64,000 bases of DNA, taken from Butyrivibrio sp. Lineage in GTDB: Bacteria > Bacillota > Clostridia > Lachnospirales > Lachnospiraceae. The DNA is taken from assembly GCF_015056685.1 (NCBI RefSeq), contig NZ_SVFW01000001.1, forward strand, positions 1 through 64,000, read 5' to 3'. The position numbers were made by a program, and so were the translations under genes. Numbering within the stretch: position 1 is the stretch's first letter; each line of letters opens with the position of its first letter. Positions 26,277 to 37,090 of the stretch are shown here, in pieces. Under the pieces are notes generated by a model. It ran no database searches and was not told the DNA's origin. It was given only the letters and a program-made list of their open reading frames with translations.

Positions 26277-27446
26277 TTAAACGTCTTTTCTTACAACTCT
26301 TACTCTGATAACTCCATCAATTTTTTCAAGTTTACTTACAAGAGCATCCTCAATTCCATCCTCAAGGTCAATCAAAGTATAAGCATAATCGCCGCGAGAT
26401 TTATTTGTCATATCCGAAATGTTATATCCGGCCTCACCAATTTCTTTTGTAAACTGGCTGATCATGTTAGCAACATTCTTGTGATAAATAGCAATTCGAG
26501 GATTATTGCAAATTCCCATATCGCAGTTAGGGAAGTTAACCGAATTGTTGATATTTCCATTTTCAAGGAAATCCTTCATTTCAAGAACAGCCTTAACTGC
26601 ACAATTATCCTCAGACTCCTCTGTTGAAGCTCCAAGATGAGGAATTACTATGCAGCCGTCATGTCCTGCTGTTGTAGGATTTGGGAAATCCGTAACATAT
26701 TTTCTGATCTTGCCTGAATTAATGCCGGCCAGGATCGCAACCTCATCACAAAGAATGTCTCTTGCAAGGTTAAGGATGATAACACCCTTTTTCATCTTAG
26801 CAATTGCTTCCTGTCCGATCATGCCCTTTGTAGAATCCAAAGCAGGTACATGAACCGTGATAATATCGCACTTTGAATAGATATCATCTACATTAGTCAC
26901 GTGCTTAACATCTGATGACAGTCTCCATGCAGCATCAATTGAAAGATATGGATCATAGCCGTAAACTTCCATGCCAAGCTGTCTTGCTGCATTGGCAACT
27001 CTTACGCCGATAGCGCCAAGTCCGATGATACCAAGCTTCTTGCCAAAGATTTCAGTTCCTGCAAACTTCTTTTTTGATTTCTCTGTGAGCTTTGCAATAT
27101 CAGGATCTCCGGCATTCGCCTTAACCCACTCAGTTCCTCCGATGATATCTCTTGAAGCAATGAGCATAGCTGCAAGTACCATCTCCTTAACGCCATTAGC
27201 GTTAGCACCGGGAGTATTAAATACAACGATTCCTTCCTCAGCACATCTGTCTAAAGGAATATTGTTTACGCCTGCACCTGCTCTTGCGATAGCAAGAAGA
27301 TTATCGGAAAACTCCATATCCAGCATGTTGGCGCTTCTTACAAGAATGCCTTCTGCGTCATCAACATTGTCAACAGCTTCATATTTATCAGTAAAATTAT
27401 TAAGTCCGATCTTAGCAATAGGATTCAAACATTTGTATTTGTACAT
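26277..27446 (-). CDS. serA: D-3-phosphoglycerate dehydrogenase with ACT domain
   Basis: The 389-residue enzyme begins serine synthesis by oxidising 3-phosphoglycerate. The NAD-binding motif GLGAIGVRVANAARQLG is in the middle, the catalytic His lies in HLGASTEESEDN, and a C-terminal ACT domain of about 75 residues (YAYTLIDLEDGIEDALVSKL) probably senses an amino acid. Start choice is uncertain: a GTG at 27452 overlaps the serC stop and is nearer the AAGGAG site, while the ATG at 27446 gives the usual N-terminus MYKYKCLNPIAK. Confidence 0.93.
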   Translation of the reverse strand: MYKYKCLNPIAKIGLNNFTDKYEAVDNVDDAEGILVRSANMLDMEFSDNLLAIARAGAGVNNIPLDRCAEEGIVVFNTPGANANGVKEMVLAAMLIASRDIIGGTEWVKANAGDPDIAKLTEKSKKKFAGTEIFGKKLGIIGLGAIGVRVANAARQLGMEVYGYDPYLSIDAAWRLSSDVKHVTNVDDIYSKCDIITVHVPALDSTKGMIGQEAIAKMKKGVIILNLARDILCDEVAILAGINSGKIRKYVTDFPNPTTAGHDGCIVIPHLGASTEESEDNCAVKAVLEMKDFLENGNINNSVNFPNCDMGICNNPRIAIYHKNVANMISQFTKEIGEAGYNISDMTNKSRGDYAYTLIDLEDGIEDALVSKLEKIDGVIRVRVVRKDV

Positions 27447-27448
27447 GA

Positions 27449-28531
27449 TCACGCTCTCTCCTTTTCAAACTTATCCATAAATTCAACAAGCTTCTTAACA
27501 CCTTCAATAGGCATTGCATTGTAGATACTTGCTCTCATACCACCAACAGTTCTATGTCCCTTAAGGCTTACAAATCCTGCCTTTGTAGCTTCTGCGATAA
27601 ATTCTGCGTTAAGCTCATCGCTGTCTGTGATGAAAGGAACATTCATAAGAGAACGATCTTCCTTGCGAACTGTGCCTTTGAACATCTTGCTCTGATCAAG
27701 GTAATCGTACAAAACAGCAGCCTTCTCTTCATTTCTCTTTTTCATCTCTTCAAGACCACCCTGGGCTTTGAGCCATTTAAATACCAGGCCACACATGTAG
27801 ATGCTCCAGCAGTTCGGAGTATTATATAAAGATCCGTTGTCTGCCTGAGTCTTCCACTTAAGCATTGTAGGAGTATAAGCAGGAACATCATCTGTAATAA
27901 GGTCTTCTCTAATGATGCTTATTACAAGGCCTGCAGGTCCAACGTTCTTCTGAACGCCGCCATAGATAACTCCATATTTTGTAACATCCACAGGTTCTGA
28001 TAAGAAGCATGAAGAAACATCTGAAACAAGAATATGTCCTTTTGTATTAGGCAAAGTCTTAAACTTTGTTCCATAGATAGTGTTGTTCTCACAGATGTAG
28101 ACATAATCTGCATCTTCAGGAATTGGAAGATCTGAACAATCAGGTATATAGGAGAATGTCTTATCAGCACTGGAAGCTACTTCAATGGCCTCACCATATT
28201 TCTGAGCTTCCTGATAAGCTTTTTTAGCCCACTGACCGGTAATAATATAAGCAGCCTTACCATTTTTCATAAGATTAAGTGGAACTGCTGCAAACTGCTG
28301 ACTTGCACCGCCCTGTAAAAAGAGAACCTTATAATTATCAGGAATATTCATAAGATCTCTGATATCCTGCTCTGCAGTCTGGATGACATTGTCGAAAGTC
28401 TTGGATCTATGACTCATCTCATTGATAGACATTCCGCATCCGTTGTAATCCAGCATCTCTGCAGCTGCCTGTTTTAATACTTCTTCTGGCAAAACAGCCG
28501 GGCCAGCACTAAAATTGTAAACTCTTGACAT
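27449..28531 (-). CDS. serC: phosphoserine aminotransferase
   Basis: The 360-residue PLP enzyme converts 3-phosphohydroxypyruvate to phosphoserine. The N-terminus MSRVYNFSAGPAVLPEEVL is diagnostic and the PLP lysine lies in GGVQKNVGPAG. The start at 28531 has an AGGAGGAGA site; an ATG seven codons upstream does not. It is the first gene of serC-serA-DUF1015-glgB-like, behind a good promoter. Confidence 0.95.
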   Translation of the reverse strand: MSRVYNFSAGPAVLPEEVLKQAAAEMLDYNGCGMSINEMSHRSKTFDNVIQTAEQDIRDLMNIPDNYKVLFLQGGASQQFAAVPLNLMKNGKAAYIITGQWAKKAYQEAQKYGEAIEVASSADKTFSYIPDCSDLPIPEDADYVYICENNTIYGTKFKTLPNTKGHILVSDVSSCFLSEPVDVTKYGVIYGGVQKNVGPAGLVISIIREDLITDDVPAYTPTMLKWKTQADNGSLYNTPNCWSIYMCGLVFKWLKAQGGLEEMKKRNEEKAAVLYDYLDQSKMFKGTVRKEDRSLMNVPFITDSDELNAEFIAEATKAGFVSLKGHRTVGGMRASIYNAMPIEGVKKLVEFMDKFEKERA

Positions 28532-28621
28532 TTCTCTCCTCCTATAATCCATGTAGATGATTTTTGTAATATTGATAACATTCTTCAGCGAGTTGAATCG
28601 CTAAATTTAACCTTTAAATAC

Positions 28622-28649
28622 ATTGTAGTCATGATAAAAAAAATGTCAA
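28622..28649 (-). promoter_or_regulatory. promoter of the serC operon
   Basis: On the minus strand a perfect TTGACA (28644-28649) and TACAAT (28622-28627) are 16 bases apart. The leader then holds a small hairpin AGCGA-GTTGAA-TCGCT (28587-28602); I see no T-box or other known riboswitch. Confidence 0.65.
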
Positions 28650-28700
28650 TAATGCAATTCCATAATTAATGTTATTTTATTTTTTTGACTGAAGAAATAA

Positions 28701-28735
28701 AAAAATATGAAATGGCAAAAAACCATTTCATATTC
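28701..28735 (-). terminator. intrinsic terminator of the L,D-transpeptidase gene
   Basis: Arms ATATGAAATGG (28705-28715) and CCATTTCATAT (28723-28733) are perfectly complementary, followed on the minus strand by a T-rich run. Confidence 0.85.
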
Positions 28736-28765
28736 TCATACCAAGTTTACATATTCCAGACTATA

Positions 28766-30289
28766 TCAGTAATACAAGACAACCGGAGTTCCAACTTCCA
28801 CAACCTCCCACAACTGCGAAACAGTATCTAAAGGACAGTTTATGCAGCCATGTGAGCCATCTCTTTTATATATTTCTTCTCCAAATTTTGATCTCCAGGT
28901 GGCATCATGAATACCTACTCCTTTATGAACTCCTAGCCAATAGTTTACATAAGATACATAGTCAACACCGACTAAATTTGTGTGATATCGTTTATTATAG
29001 ACAGGAAATATTCCGGTCGGAGTTCCTCTTCCCCTGTTAACATTTCCTGTAACAATTGGCATATTCATAGAAAGCTTCCCTTCAACATAGTAAAAGAGCT
29101 CCTGTTTTCCCATATTTACTTCTATATAGGTATCCCCAAGGCTTTCCTTTGCATTAAATACAACTGCTGAGTCAGAAAGCTGCAGAGTTCTGACTTCCTC
29201 ATTCATTGTAGTACCCGAAAGATAAGCTTCTTTTAAATACTCAAACTCAGAATCTATATCGTAGACAAGCCCATTGCCTTTACTATTATTGTTTATTATG
29301 ATCTCGGCATTCTCATCGCCACTTCTATACCTTACAAGATTCCATTCAGTGCTGTGAGATGCTGAAAGATCATGAAGAAAATCATACATCTTGCTTTCCC
29401 CAAGGATCAGATTTCCATTTGAATCCATCAAAAATCCTTCAACAACAGTAATATCATCTTCAGGAAACTTCTCTTCTTCTGAGCCAGCTATAAACAGACC
29501 GCTTCCCGGAAGCTTTTTAGATACTTTTTCTTCCTTTGCACTTTCAAGGTCATCTTCCGTAAGTATAAAAGAAGCTGCTATTTTTTTATCCAGTTTAACT
29601 TCTTCATCTGCTATTTTATAGGTGATCATACAGGACTGAAGGGCATCTACCTTGTTATACAGATCAACTATCTTTTGCTGTTCTTCATTTAACTGAATTT
29701 CAGTATAACATCCGTCAACCTTATAGAGTTGGACCTCAGTTTGAAGCGCTTTTATACTATCAATTACAGCCTGTGAAATAGCCTCCTGAACAGGGGCTTT
29801 ACTTAGATTGTCTTTTAATACATAACCACTATCTCTGGTTTTTTCTATACTTATATTAAGTTCATCATCATCAAGGAATATTTCCCATTTGGATATTATG
29901 TCTTTTATTGCATCTTTATCAACATATACATCCGGAGACAGGTTCACAATGAGGTTTTCAAAAAAATAATAGCCCCATGCAAAAGGATTTTTGTCAGACA
30001 GATACGAATCAAGCATATTTGTAAAATCTATGCGAACGCCCGCATCTTTAGCAGATATAAAGAGCTCTGCTCCGCTAATATCAGTGATGGCAATACCTTC
30101 ATACTGATATCTCTGGCAGAGCTCTTCATTTACTTCATCAACACTTTTTCCAGTGCAGTAAACTCCATTGATCCAGGTAAAGCAGGGAAAACCATTCATG
30201 TAATAAACGCCCAGTCCAATATAAACAGCTATAAAAGCTGCAATTGAAACAGCAAGTGCAATTAATAATCCCTTTAAAGCTCTACTCAT
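28766..30289 (-). CDS. L,D-transpeptidase (YkuD) with membrane anchor
   Basis: The 507-residue protein has one N-terminal membrane segment (about 5-28), a long extracellular region resembling the peptidoglycan-binding domain that often precedes YkuD, and a C-terminal YkuD catalytic domain. The catalytic Cys lies in SHGCINCPLDTV, close to the C-terminus, with the upstream His in GVGIHDATW. Such enzymes make 3-3 peptidoglycan cross-links outside the cell. The start has a GGGGGAG site; an ATG six codons earlier does not. It follows ilvB by only 34 bases without a terminator, so it may be read through from the ilv genes. Confidence 0.88.
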   Translation of the reverse strand: MSRALKGLLIALAVSIAAFIAVYIGLGVYYMNGFPCFTWINGVYCTGKSVDEVNEELCQRYQYEGIAITDISGAELFISAKDAGVRIDFTNMLDSYLSDKNPFAWGYYFFENLIVNLSPDVYVDKDAIKDIISKWEIFLDDDELNISIEKTRDSGYVLKDNLSKAPVQEAISQAVIDSIKALQTEVQLYKVDGCYTEIQLNEEQQKIVDLYNKVDALQSCMITYKIADEEVKLDKKIAASFILTEDDLESAKEEKVSKKLPGSGLFIAGSEEEKFPEDDITVVEGFLMDSNGNLILGESKMYDFLHDLSASHSTEWNLVRYRSGDENAEIIINNNSKGNGLVYDIDSEFEYLKEAYLSGTTMNEEVRTLQLSDSAVVFNAKESLGDTYIEVNMGKQELFYYVEGKLSMNMPIVTGNVNRGRGTPTGIFPVYNKRYHTNLVGVDYVSYVNYWLGVHKGVGIHDATWRSKFGEEIYKRDGSHGCINCPLDTVSQLWEVVEVGTPVVLYY

Positions 30290-30323
30290 GATCTCCCCCA
30301 AAATCACTTTTCATTATTTCTAA

Positions 30324-32003
30324 TTATTTTTTCGAAGCAAGATCCCCGGCATCAAATGCTTCGCTGATAGATGCTCCTGCAGGAACCATAGGGAACACCT
30401 TATCATCTTCCTCTATTATACAATCAATTACGACAGGTTTGCCTGCGTTTATAGCTTTTTTTAGAACAGGAACCACTTCAGACTTCTTGGTAATTCTGAA
30501 AGCATCACATCCAAGAGCTTCAGCCACCTTGCAGTAATCAACCTTGTCCTCAAAGATTGTCTGAGAATAATGCTTTTCATAAAACAGTGTCTGCCACTGT
30601 CTGACCATTCCAAGAACATTGTTGTTGATCACTATCTCAATGATAGGAAGGTTATACTTAGACGCAGTTGCCAGCTCGTTCATATTCATTCTAAAGCAGC
30701 CATCTCCTGCAATGTTGATGCAAAGTTTATCAGGATTTCCTGCTTTTGCACCAATACATGCTCCAAGACCATAGCCCATTGTTCCAAGACCGCCTGAAGT
30801 TAAAAATGTCCTTGGATGCCTGAACTTATAATACTGCGCAGCCCACATCTGATGCTGTCCAACATCTGTAGATATGATGGCTTCACCCTTTGTAAGCTTA
30901 TCCAGCTCTTCAATGATATATGGGCATGTAAGCTTATCTGTCTCGTAGTTTAAAGGATATTTCTTTTTATAATCCTTTATCTTATCAAGCCATTCAGAAT
31001 GATCCATAACAGAAATTTCTTTATTTATTTCTGAGAGAACCTCTTTAAGATCACCTACAATAGCAAAATTGGTCCTGATGTTTTTGTTTATCTCTGCAGC
31101 ATCAATATCGATCTGAAGAATCTTTGCCTTGGAAGCAAAAGTCTTGGCATTACCGGTAACTCTGTCAGAAAATCTTGCTCCAAGTGTGATCAAAAGGTCG
31201 CACTCACTAACTCCGAAGTTCGAAGTCTTGGTACCATGCATACCGATCATACCTGTATAAAGCTCATCAGTGCCATCAAAAGCCCCCTTACCCATAAGAG
31301 TGTCACATACAGGGGCATCAATCGCATGAGCAAACTTCTTTAGTTCCTCAGAAGCACCAGATATTACAGCACCACCGCCCACATAGATATATGGTCTCTT
31401 TGATGCTTTGATCATCTTAATGGCTGTTAATATATCGTCATGGTCGTAAGTTACTTTTCTTTTTTCTTCTGTAATTGCAGCAGCCTTGTAGTCACAGCTC
31501 TTTTGTGTAACATCCTTGGTAATGTCAACAAGAACAGGACCCGGTCTTCCGCTTTTTGCAATCTTGAAAGCCTTCCTCAAAGTAGATGCAAGCTCTTTTA
31601 CATCCTTAACAATATATCCATGCTTTGTAATAGGCATGGTTATGCCTGCTATATCAACCTCCTGGAAAGAATCCTTACCCAAAAGAGGCAGATTCACATT
31701 ACAAGTAATTGCAACCATAGGAACGGAATCCATATAAGCAGTTGCAATGCCGGTTACAAGATTTGTAGAACCGGGACCACTTGTAGCCATACAAACTCCA
31801 ACCTTTCCGGTAGATCTTGCATAACCATCAGCCGCATGAGCAGCGCCCTGCTCATGCGATGTTCTGATATGTAAAAAATCATCCTGCTGTTTGTATAGTT
31901 CATCATAAATATTTAAAATTGTTCCGCCGGGATAACCAAAAACCGTATCAACGCCTTGTTCCTTAAGACACTCTAAAACAATCTGTGCTCCAGTTAACTG
32001 CAT
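30324..32003 (-). CDS. ilvB: acetolactate synthase large subunit
   Basis: The 559-residue TPP enzyme makes acetolactate for valine, leucine and isoleucine. It shows the N-terminal E-containing motif TVFGYPGGTILNIYDEL, the FAD-binding middle region, and the TPP motif GDGCFRMNMNELATASKYN. It is the biosynthetic rather than fermentative type. No ilvN regulatory subunit follows; it must be encoded elsewhere or be absent. The AAGGAG site is strong. Confidence 0.95.
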   Translation of the reverse strand: MQLTGAQIVLECLKEQGVDTVFGYPGGTILNIYDELYKQQDDFLHIRTSHEQGAAHAADGYARSTGKVGVCMATSGPGSTNLVTGIATAYMDSVPMVAITCNVNLPLLGKDSFQEVDIAGITMPITKHGYIVKDVKELASTLRKAFKIAKSGRPGPVLVDITKDVTQKSCDYKAAAITEEKRKVTYDHDDILTAIKMIKASKRPYIYVGGGAVISGASEELKKFAHAIDAPVCDTLMGKGAFDGTDELYTGMIGMHGTKTSNFGVSECDLLITLGARFSDRVTGNAKTFASKAKILQIDIDAAEINKNIRTNFAIVGDLKEVLSEINKEISVMDHSEWLDKIKDYKKKYPLNYETDKLTCPYIIEELDKLTKGEAIISTDVGQHQMWAAQYYKFRHPRTFLTSGGLGTMGYGLGACIGAKAGNPDKLCINIAGDGCFRMNMNELATASKYNLPIIEIVINNNVLGMVRQWQTLFYEKHYSQTIFEDKVDYCKVAEALGCDAFRITKKSEVVPVLKKAINAGKPVVIDCIIEEDDKVFPMVPAGASISEAFDAGDLASKK

Positions 32004-32054
32004 GATAAAAAAACTCCTTACTTTCAGTAGTCTTATTCAATAATATTAGAACGA

Positions 32055-33731
32055 TCAAGCTCTTGGAATTTCCAAAATAGCTCCACGGTTACCACTAGTT
32101 ACAAGCTCACGATAACGAGCAAGATATCCTGTAGTTACCTTAGGCTCTCTAGGCTTCCAGTTCTTTCTTCTCTCAGCAAGAACTTCATCAGAAACCTTTA
32201 CATTAAGAGAGTTATTAGGGATATCAATGCTGATGATATCTCCTTCTTCAATAAGCGCAATAGGTCCGCCAACTGCAGCTTCAGGAGATACATGTCCTAT
32301 GGAAGCACCTCTGCTTGCGCCAGAGAAACGTCCGTCTGTAATAAGAGCTACAGATGATCCAAGCCCCATACCGGCAATAGCTGATGTAGGATTGAGCATC
32401 TCTCTCATTCCAGGGCCGCCCTTAGGTCCTTCATATCTGATAACCACAACATCTCCTGCTACAATCTTGCCGCCAAGGATTGCTGCGATTGCATCTTCCT
32501 CACAATCAAATACTCTTGCAGGTCCCTCATGAGTCATCATTTCAGGTACAACAGCAGATTTCTTAACAATACCTGTGTCAGGAGCAATATTTCCCTTAAG
32601 AACTGCAATTCCGCCTGACTGCATATAAGGATTCTCTATTGGTCTGATAACCTCAGGATTAAGGTTCTTTACACCTGCAAGATTCTCTCCAATAGTCTTT
32701 CCTGTAACAGTAAGTGCATCTGTATTAAGAAGGTTCTTTTTAACAAGTTCTGACATTACAGCCAGGACACCGCCTGCTTCATTGAGGTCTTCCATGTATG
32801 TTGGGCCTGCAGGAGCTAAGTGACAAAGATTAGGAGTTCTGTTTGAAACTTCATTTGCGATCTCCATATTAAGCTCAACACCGGCTTCATGAGCAATTGC
32901 AGGTAAATGAAGCATTGTGTTTGTAGAACAGCCAAGTGCCATATCCAGAGTAAGCGCATTCATGAACGCATCCTTTGTCATGATGTCTCTTGGTCTGATA
33001 TCTTTCTTAACAAGATCCATAACAGCATAGCCTGCATGTTTAGCAAGTCTGATCCTTGCAGAATATACAGCAGGAATTGTTCCATTTCCAGGAAGGCCCA
33101 TTCCGATCGTTTCTGTAAGGCAGTTCATGGAATTGGCTGTATACATACCTGAACATGAACCACATGTAGGACAAGCCTTCTCTTCATACTCACAGAGCTT
33201 CTCTTCTGTCATCTTGCCTGCAGAAACGCTGCCAACAGCCTCAAACATAGATGAAAGTGATGTTTTATGGCCATCTACTCTTCCAGCCATCATAGGACCG
33301 CCGGAAACAAATACAGTAGGAATATTAACTCTTGCAGCAGCCATCAAAAGTCCCGGTACATTCTTATCACAGTTTGGAATACATACCATACCGTCAAATG
33401 CATGGGCTTTTGCAAGACACTCTGTACTATCTGCTATAAGATCCCTTGTTACAAGAGAATACTTCATGCCAATGTGACCCATAGCAATTCCATCGCATAC
33501 CGCAATTGCAGGAACTACAACAGGCATACCGCCTGCTTCAGCTACAGCAAGCTTAACTGCTTCTGTAATCTTATCGAGGTTCATATGGCCCGGAACGATT
33601 TCGTTATAAGAACTAACAATACCAATTAGGGGTTTTCTTCTCTCTTCTTCGGTAAAACCAAGTGCGTTAAAAAGGCTTCTGTGTGGTGCCTGCTGAAGTC
33701 CTTTCATAACTCTGTCGCTGTTCATTGTCAT
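32055..33731 (-). CDS. ilvD: dihydroxy-acid dehydratase
   Basis: The 558-residue Fe-S enzyme performs the third step of branched-chain amino acid synthesis. Cluster cysteines are visible in PNCDKNVPG and [17 protein letters not shown], and the C-terminus contains [15 protein letters not shown]. It has an AGGAGGAG site. It sits between the GT-C like gene and ilvB, close to leuB, forming a branched-chain amino acid group. Confidence 0.97.
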   Translation of the reverse strand: MTMNSDRVMKGLQQAPHRSLFNALGFTEEERRKPLIGIVSSYNEIVPGHMNLDKITEAVKLAVAEAGGMPVVVPAIAVCDGIAMGHIGMKYSLVTRDLIADSTECLAKAHAFDGMVCIPNCDKNVPGLLMAAARVNIPTVFVSGGPMMAGRVDGHKTSLSSMFEAVGSVSAGKMTEEKLCEYEEKACPTCGSCSGMYTANSMNCLTETIGMGLPGNGTIPAVYSARIRLAKHAGYAVMDLVKKDIRPRDIMTKDAFMNALTLDMALGCSTNTMLHLPAIAHEAGVELNMEIANEVSNRTPNLCHLAPAGPTYMEDLNEAGGVLAVMSELVKKNLLNTDALTVTGKTIGENLAGVKNLNPEVIRPIENPYMQSGGIAVLKGNIAPDTGIVKKSAVVPEMMTHEGPARVFDCEEDAIAAILGGKIVAGDVVVIRYEGPKGGPGMREMLNPTSAIAGMGLGSSVALITDGRFSGASRGASIGHVSPEAAVGGPIALIEEGDIISIDIPNNSLNVKVSDEVLAERRKNWKPREPKVTTGYLARYRELVTSGNRGAILEIPRA

Positions 33732-33773
33732 GATATTCTCCTCCTATATAAACAAAAATTATAATAAATTTAA

Positions 33774-35468
33774 TTATTTCACATACAAAATAAAATCTTC
33801 ACTTTCATATATAACTCTCATGGACTTTAAATAATCCCAATTTATCGTCTCATGAGTCTGATAGAATTTCCAAAAATCCTCGCCACTATAACCGCTTTGA
33901 AGCATATCCTTATCAACGATAACCATGTCTGCACCGTCAACATCTGTCTTGGTACAATCAATGTCCCAGCCAAATTTCATAAGGTACTGCTGATCACAGT
34001 CCAAAACAGCCGGATTGTTTTTCTTGGTCACATCCGCAATATAAAGGGTATTGAACAATTCGTTTTCTCTATGTCCAAGCTGGCAGTTAAAGTCAGAGCT
34101 TGTAACTCTAAGTAGGAACAAAACTGCAATACAAATTGTAGGAATGTAAACCCCAAGTCCAAAGTACCACTTTCCTTCGCGGGAAATGATCTCATTTTCT
34201 TTAGACGCAGCGTTTTCACCGCTTAAGCCTGATACTTTTCTATTGTATATCCTGATATGTACATTTATCAGTCTCTCAAAAACAGAGCACACACATAAGA
34301 CAACAATAAAACTGCTATATCCAAAAACTCTAAGATAAGGTAATTTCTTTTGAAGAATAAGCATTACACCTATAAACAAAAGATTTACGATGGCAACAAG
34401 ATTTATTACTGTCCTGCTATATTCGAAATGCTTTATGCATTCATAGATCATACAGCCCATTCCAGCCAGAATGAATATGATCAGTACAATTACCATTCCA
34501 GGAAGCATGTAGTTTAACATGCTGTAATTCCAGCCCAAGTATCTCTGCCAGAAAACATCAGGTTCAAGGCTCTGAATATATGGCTGAGATAGCATATAAT
34601 CTACTCCTGTTAAAAGAGCTTTCATAGGAGAACGCAAAAGAACTGCTCCATGTGTCCATCCAAAAAACTCAGATCCTGAAGTCTTAACAAGAAGATTTGA
34701 ACCAATTGCAAGCCATATTACAGAGTATAAAAACGTAGTTCCGGCAGCAGCAAACAGGCCCGAAAATACAAGATTTATGAGTTTTTTCCTGTATATATTA
34801 TCTGATGGCTTATCATATACGCTTTTACTTCTTACAGCGTTTATCAGAAGATACAAAGCTCCGGAAAGCCCTACAGGTACAACCCAGTATACGCTGCTTG
34901 GTACTGTATAAAGGCCAAGTACGATAACTCCAAACAGCGAAAAGTACAAATACCTTCTCTTTTCACCGAGGCTGCAGATCTGACAAATGCAGTAAATGGA
35001 TAAGAGGAAACAAAGTGTTGCCAGTGTATACCCTCTGCCCTGAACACTGTACTCATTGACAACCTGCATGGAAGCATATAAAAGAGCTGCCGCAAAAGGA
35101 AGTCCATGGGAAAAGAATCTCTTGCATATCCTGTAAACAAGTATCAGATTACTTATGGCACAAACAAATGAAACTCCCCTTAGCCCAAAGTAGGAATTTC
35201 CAAAATAATCAACAAATCCGGAAAGCACTGAATATCCAACATGATTATTGGGAAGTGGCCAGTGAATTGCCGCATAAAAAGGCCCCTTACTTATAAAAGT
35301 ATAGTAAGTATACAGTTCATCATACTGCGGAGTTATGGCAAACATTCTCCACAGATAATAAGCACCCATACCTATCACTAGAAGTGCCATTGCTATTGTT
35401 TCCGGCTCATGTGGCAAAATGTCATATATTTTCTTTTCAGTTTTTTCAACCGCTAATTCGTTCAGCAA
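33774..35468 (-). CDS. GT-C type multi-pass membrane glycosyltransferase-like protein
   Basis: The 564-residue protein has about ten to twelve hydrophobic segments. The first extracytoplasmic loop contains QYDELYTYY, resembling the Asp-Glu motif of GT-C enzymes (PMT/ArnT type) that use lipid-linked sugars. A hydrophilic, extracytoplasmic C-terminal domain follows the last helix at about 470. Donor and acceptor are unknown. The gene starts 23 bases inside the 3' end of leuB, so it is coupled to amino acid genes with which it has no obvious link. Confidence 0.6.
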   Translation of the reverse strand: MLNELAVEKTEKKIYDILPHEPETIAMALLVIGMGAYYLWRMFAITPQYDELYTYYTFISKGPFYAAIHWPLPNNHVGYSVLSGFVDYFGNSYFGLRGVSFVCAISNLILVYRICKRFFSHGLPFAAALLYASMQVVNEYSVQGRGYTLATLCFLLSIYCICQICSLGEKRRYLYFSLFGVIVLGLYTVPSSVYWVVPVGLSGALYLLINAVRSKSVYDKPSDNIYRKKLINLVFSGLFAAAGTTFLYSVIWLAIGSNLLVKTSGSEFFGWTHGAVLLRSPMKALLTGVDYMLSQPYIQSLEPDVFWQRYLGWNYSMLNYMLPGMVIVLIIFILAGMGCMIYECIKHFEYSRTVINLVAIVNLLFIGVMLILQKKLPYLRVFGYSSFIVVLCVCSVFERLINVHIRIYNRKVSGLSGENAASKENEIISREGKWYFGLGVYIPTICIAVLFLLRVTSSDFNCQLGHRENELFNTLYIADVTKKNNPAVLDCDQQYLMKFGWDIDCTKTDVDGADMVIVDKDMLQSGYSGEDFWKFYQTHETINWDYLKSMRVIYESEDFILYVK

Positions 35469-36543
35469 TCAAATCCCCCATTTTTATGCATCCAACTATT
35501 TCAAAGCCTCCCTCATCATTAAGGCAAAGATCCTTTGTTCTGTAGCCTTCCTTGAGGACTTTCTTAACAGCTTCTTCAATAGCATCAGCTTCTTTATCCA
35601 GATTAAATGAATATCTTAACATCATCGCAGCAGAAAGAATTGTAGCAATTGGGTTTGCCAGATCCTTTCCTGCAATATCAGGAGCGCTGCCATGACTTGG
35701 CTCATACAGTCCAAAACTGGAATCATTAAGGGAAGCACTAGGAAGCATTCCAATAGATCCGGTGATCATGCTGGCTTCATCAGATAAGATATCACCAAAC
35801 ATGTTCTCAGTAAGAACTACATCAAATGATGATGGGCTCTTAACAAGCTGCATTGCACAGTTATCAACCAGCATATGAGAAAGAGATACATCTGGATAAT
35901 CCTTTTTAACTTCCTCAACAACTTTTCTCCAAAGTCTCGAAGAATCCAAAACATTAGCCTTATCGACACTTATAACAGAGCATCTTCTCTTCCTTGCAAC
36001 TTCAAAAGCTTTAATTGCAATACGACGGATCTCGCTTTCTTTGTAGACAAGTGTATCTGTTGCAACAAGCTCGCCATCTACTTCTTTTGTACATCTGTCG
36101 CCGAAGTACAAGCCACCTGTCAGCTCTCTCATAATAAGCATATCAAAGCCTTTTTCAGCCTCTTCTTTTTTAAGAGGGCAGGCTTCTTTCAATTCAGGAT
36201 ACAAATATGCAGGACGAAGATTCGCAAAGAGATTTAAAGCTTTGCGAAGTCCCAAAAGACCAGCCTCAGGCCTCTTTGACGGTTCGAGCTTGTACCATGG
36301 AGATGTACTTGTATCTCCACCGATAGATCCCATCAAAACAGCATCTGCAGACTTTGCTGCAGCAATTGTCTCATCTGTCAGAGGCACACCATAGGCATCA
36401 ATAGAACAACCACCCATTAAAACATCTTTATATGATATTTCATGCCCATACTTTTCACACACTTTATCAAGAACTTTTTTGGCTTCCTTTACTATTTCAG
36501 GACCGATACCGTCGCCTGGAATACATGTAACATTAAGCTTCAT
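35446..36543 (-). CDS. leuB: 3-isopropylmalate dehydrogenase
   Basis: The 365-residue enzyme performs the oxidative decarboxylation step of leucine synthesis. It has the N-terminal [15 protein letters not shown], the substrate-binding [14 protein letters not shown], and the Asp-rich metal and NAD regions ([28 protein letters not shown]). I chose the ATG at 36543, seven bases behind AAGGAG; an ATG two codons earlier is too close to the site. leuA, leuC and leuD are not in the window. Confidence 0.96.
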   Translation of the reverse strand: MKLNVTCIPGDGIGPEIVKEAKKVLDKVCEKYGHEISYKDVLMGGCSIDAYGVPLTDETIAAAKSADAVLMGSIGGDTSTSPWYKLEPSKRPEAGLLGLRKALNLFANLRPAYLYPELKEACPLKKEEAEKGFDMLIMRELTGGLYFGDRCTKEVDGELVATDTLVYKESEIRRIAIKAFEVARKRRCSVISVDKANVLDSSRLWRKVVEEVKKDYPDVSLSHMLVDNCAMQLVKSPSSFDVVLTENMFGDILSDEASMITGSIGMLPSASLNDSSFGLYEPSHGSAPDIAGKDLANPIATILSAAMMLRYSFNLDKEADAIEEAVKKVLKEGYRTKDLCLNDEGGFEIVGCIKMGDLIAERISG

Positions 36544-36579
36544 CCCCATGCTCCTTTGTGTTTTATTTAGTTATAGAAT

Positions 36580-36611
36580 AAGCCTGACCAAGGCGCACCT
36601 TGGCCAGGCTT
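36580..36611 (-). terminator. hairpin between yajC and leuB
   Basis: Arms AAGCCTGACCAAGG (36580-36593) and CCTTGGCCAGGCTT (36598-36611) pair with one mismatch; a short T-rich stretch follows on the minus strand. Probable terminator of the tgt-yajC unit. Confidence 0.6.
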
Positions 36612-36622
36612 AAATCCGTCAA

Positions 36623-36979
36623 TTACTTTTTCTTTGAATCCTTACTATCTGTAGCAGCAGTTGCAACTGCATCTTCAGGCTTTTCAACTTCAACAATTGC
36701 TTCCTTAACCATAGGAATACGACAGTTCTTATTGTTACCAAACTCTACGATCACCATATCATCATTGATATCAATAACTGTTCCGATAAAGCCGCCTGTT
36801 GTTCTAACGCTATCACCTACTGCAAGTGATGCAAGTACCTGAGCTTTCTGCTTCTGCTCTTTTCTGTTAGGACGCATGAACAAGAAGTAGATAGCAACCA
36901 TAAATGCAGCATAAACAAGCATTGTTGTTATAAATGCTGTGCTTGAGCCAGCAGATTCAGTAGTTAAAAATAATCCCAT
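36623..36979 (-). CDS. yajC: preprotein translocase accessory subunit YajC
   Basis: The 118-residue protein has one membrane helix (about 13-33, ending FLFMRPNRKEQKQ) and the conserved cytoplasmic domain (LAVGDSVRTTGGFIGTVIDI). YajC associates with SecDF. The C-terminal 20 residues are Ala/Asp/Lys-rich. The start at 36979 sits behind GGAGGAAGG; the longer frame upstream lacks any site. It follows tgt, the usual order, but secD/secF are not next to it here. Confidence 0.93.
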   Translation of the reverse strand: MGLFLTTESAGSSTAFITTMLVYAAFMVAIYFLFMRPNRKEQKQKAQVLASLAVGDSVRTTGGFIGTVIDINDDMVIVEFGNNKNCRIPMVKEAIVEVEKPEDAVATAATDSKDSKKK

Positions 36980-37090
36980 ACCTTCCTCCAAAACTTGTAA
37001 TATATACCAATCAATAATACTAAAAAGAAAAATCAAATTCAAGTGAATATATACATCCATTAAGAAAAATCAATACTGCCTTGATTTTTC

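Noticed and set aside
28553..28700. T-box or serine riboswitch ahead of serC
   Set aside because: No T-box sequence or antiterminator is visible; only a small hairpin and a promoter are present.
32004..36600. CodY boxes upstream of ilvB, ilvD and leuB
   Set aside because: By eye none of the gaps contains a match better than about 10 of 15, although these are expected CodY targets.
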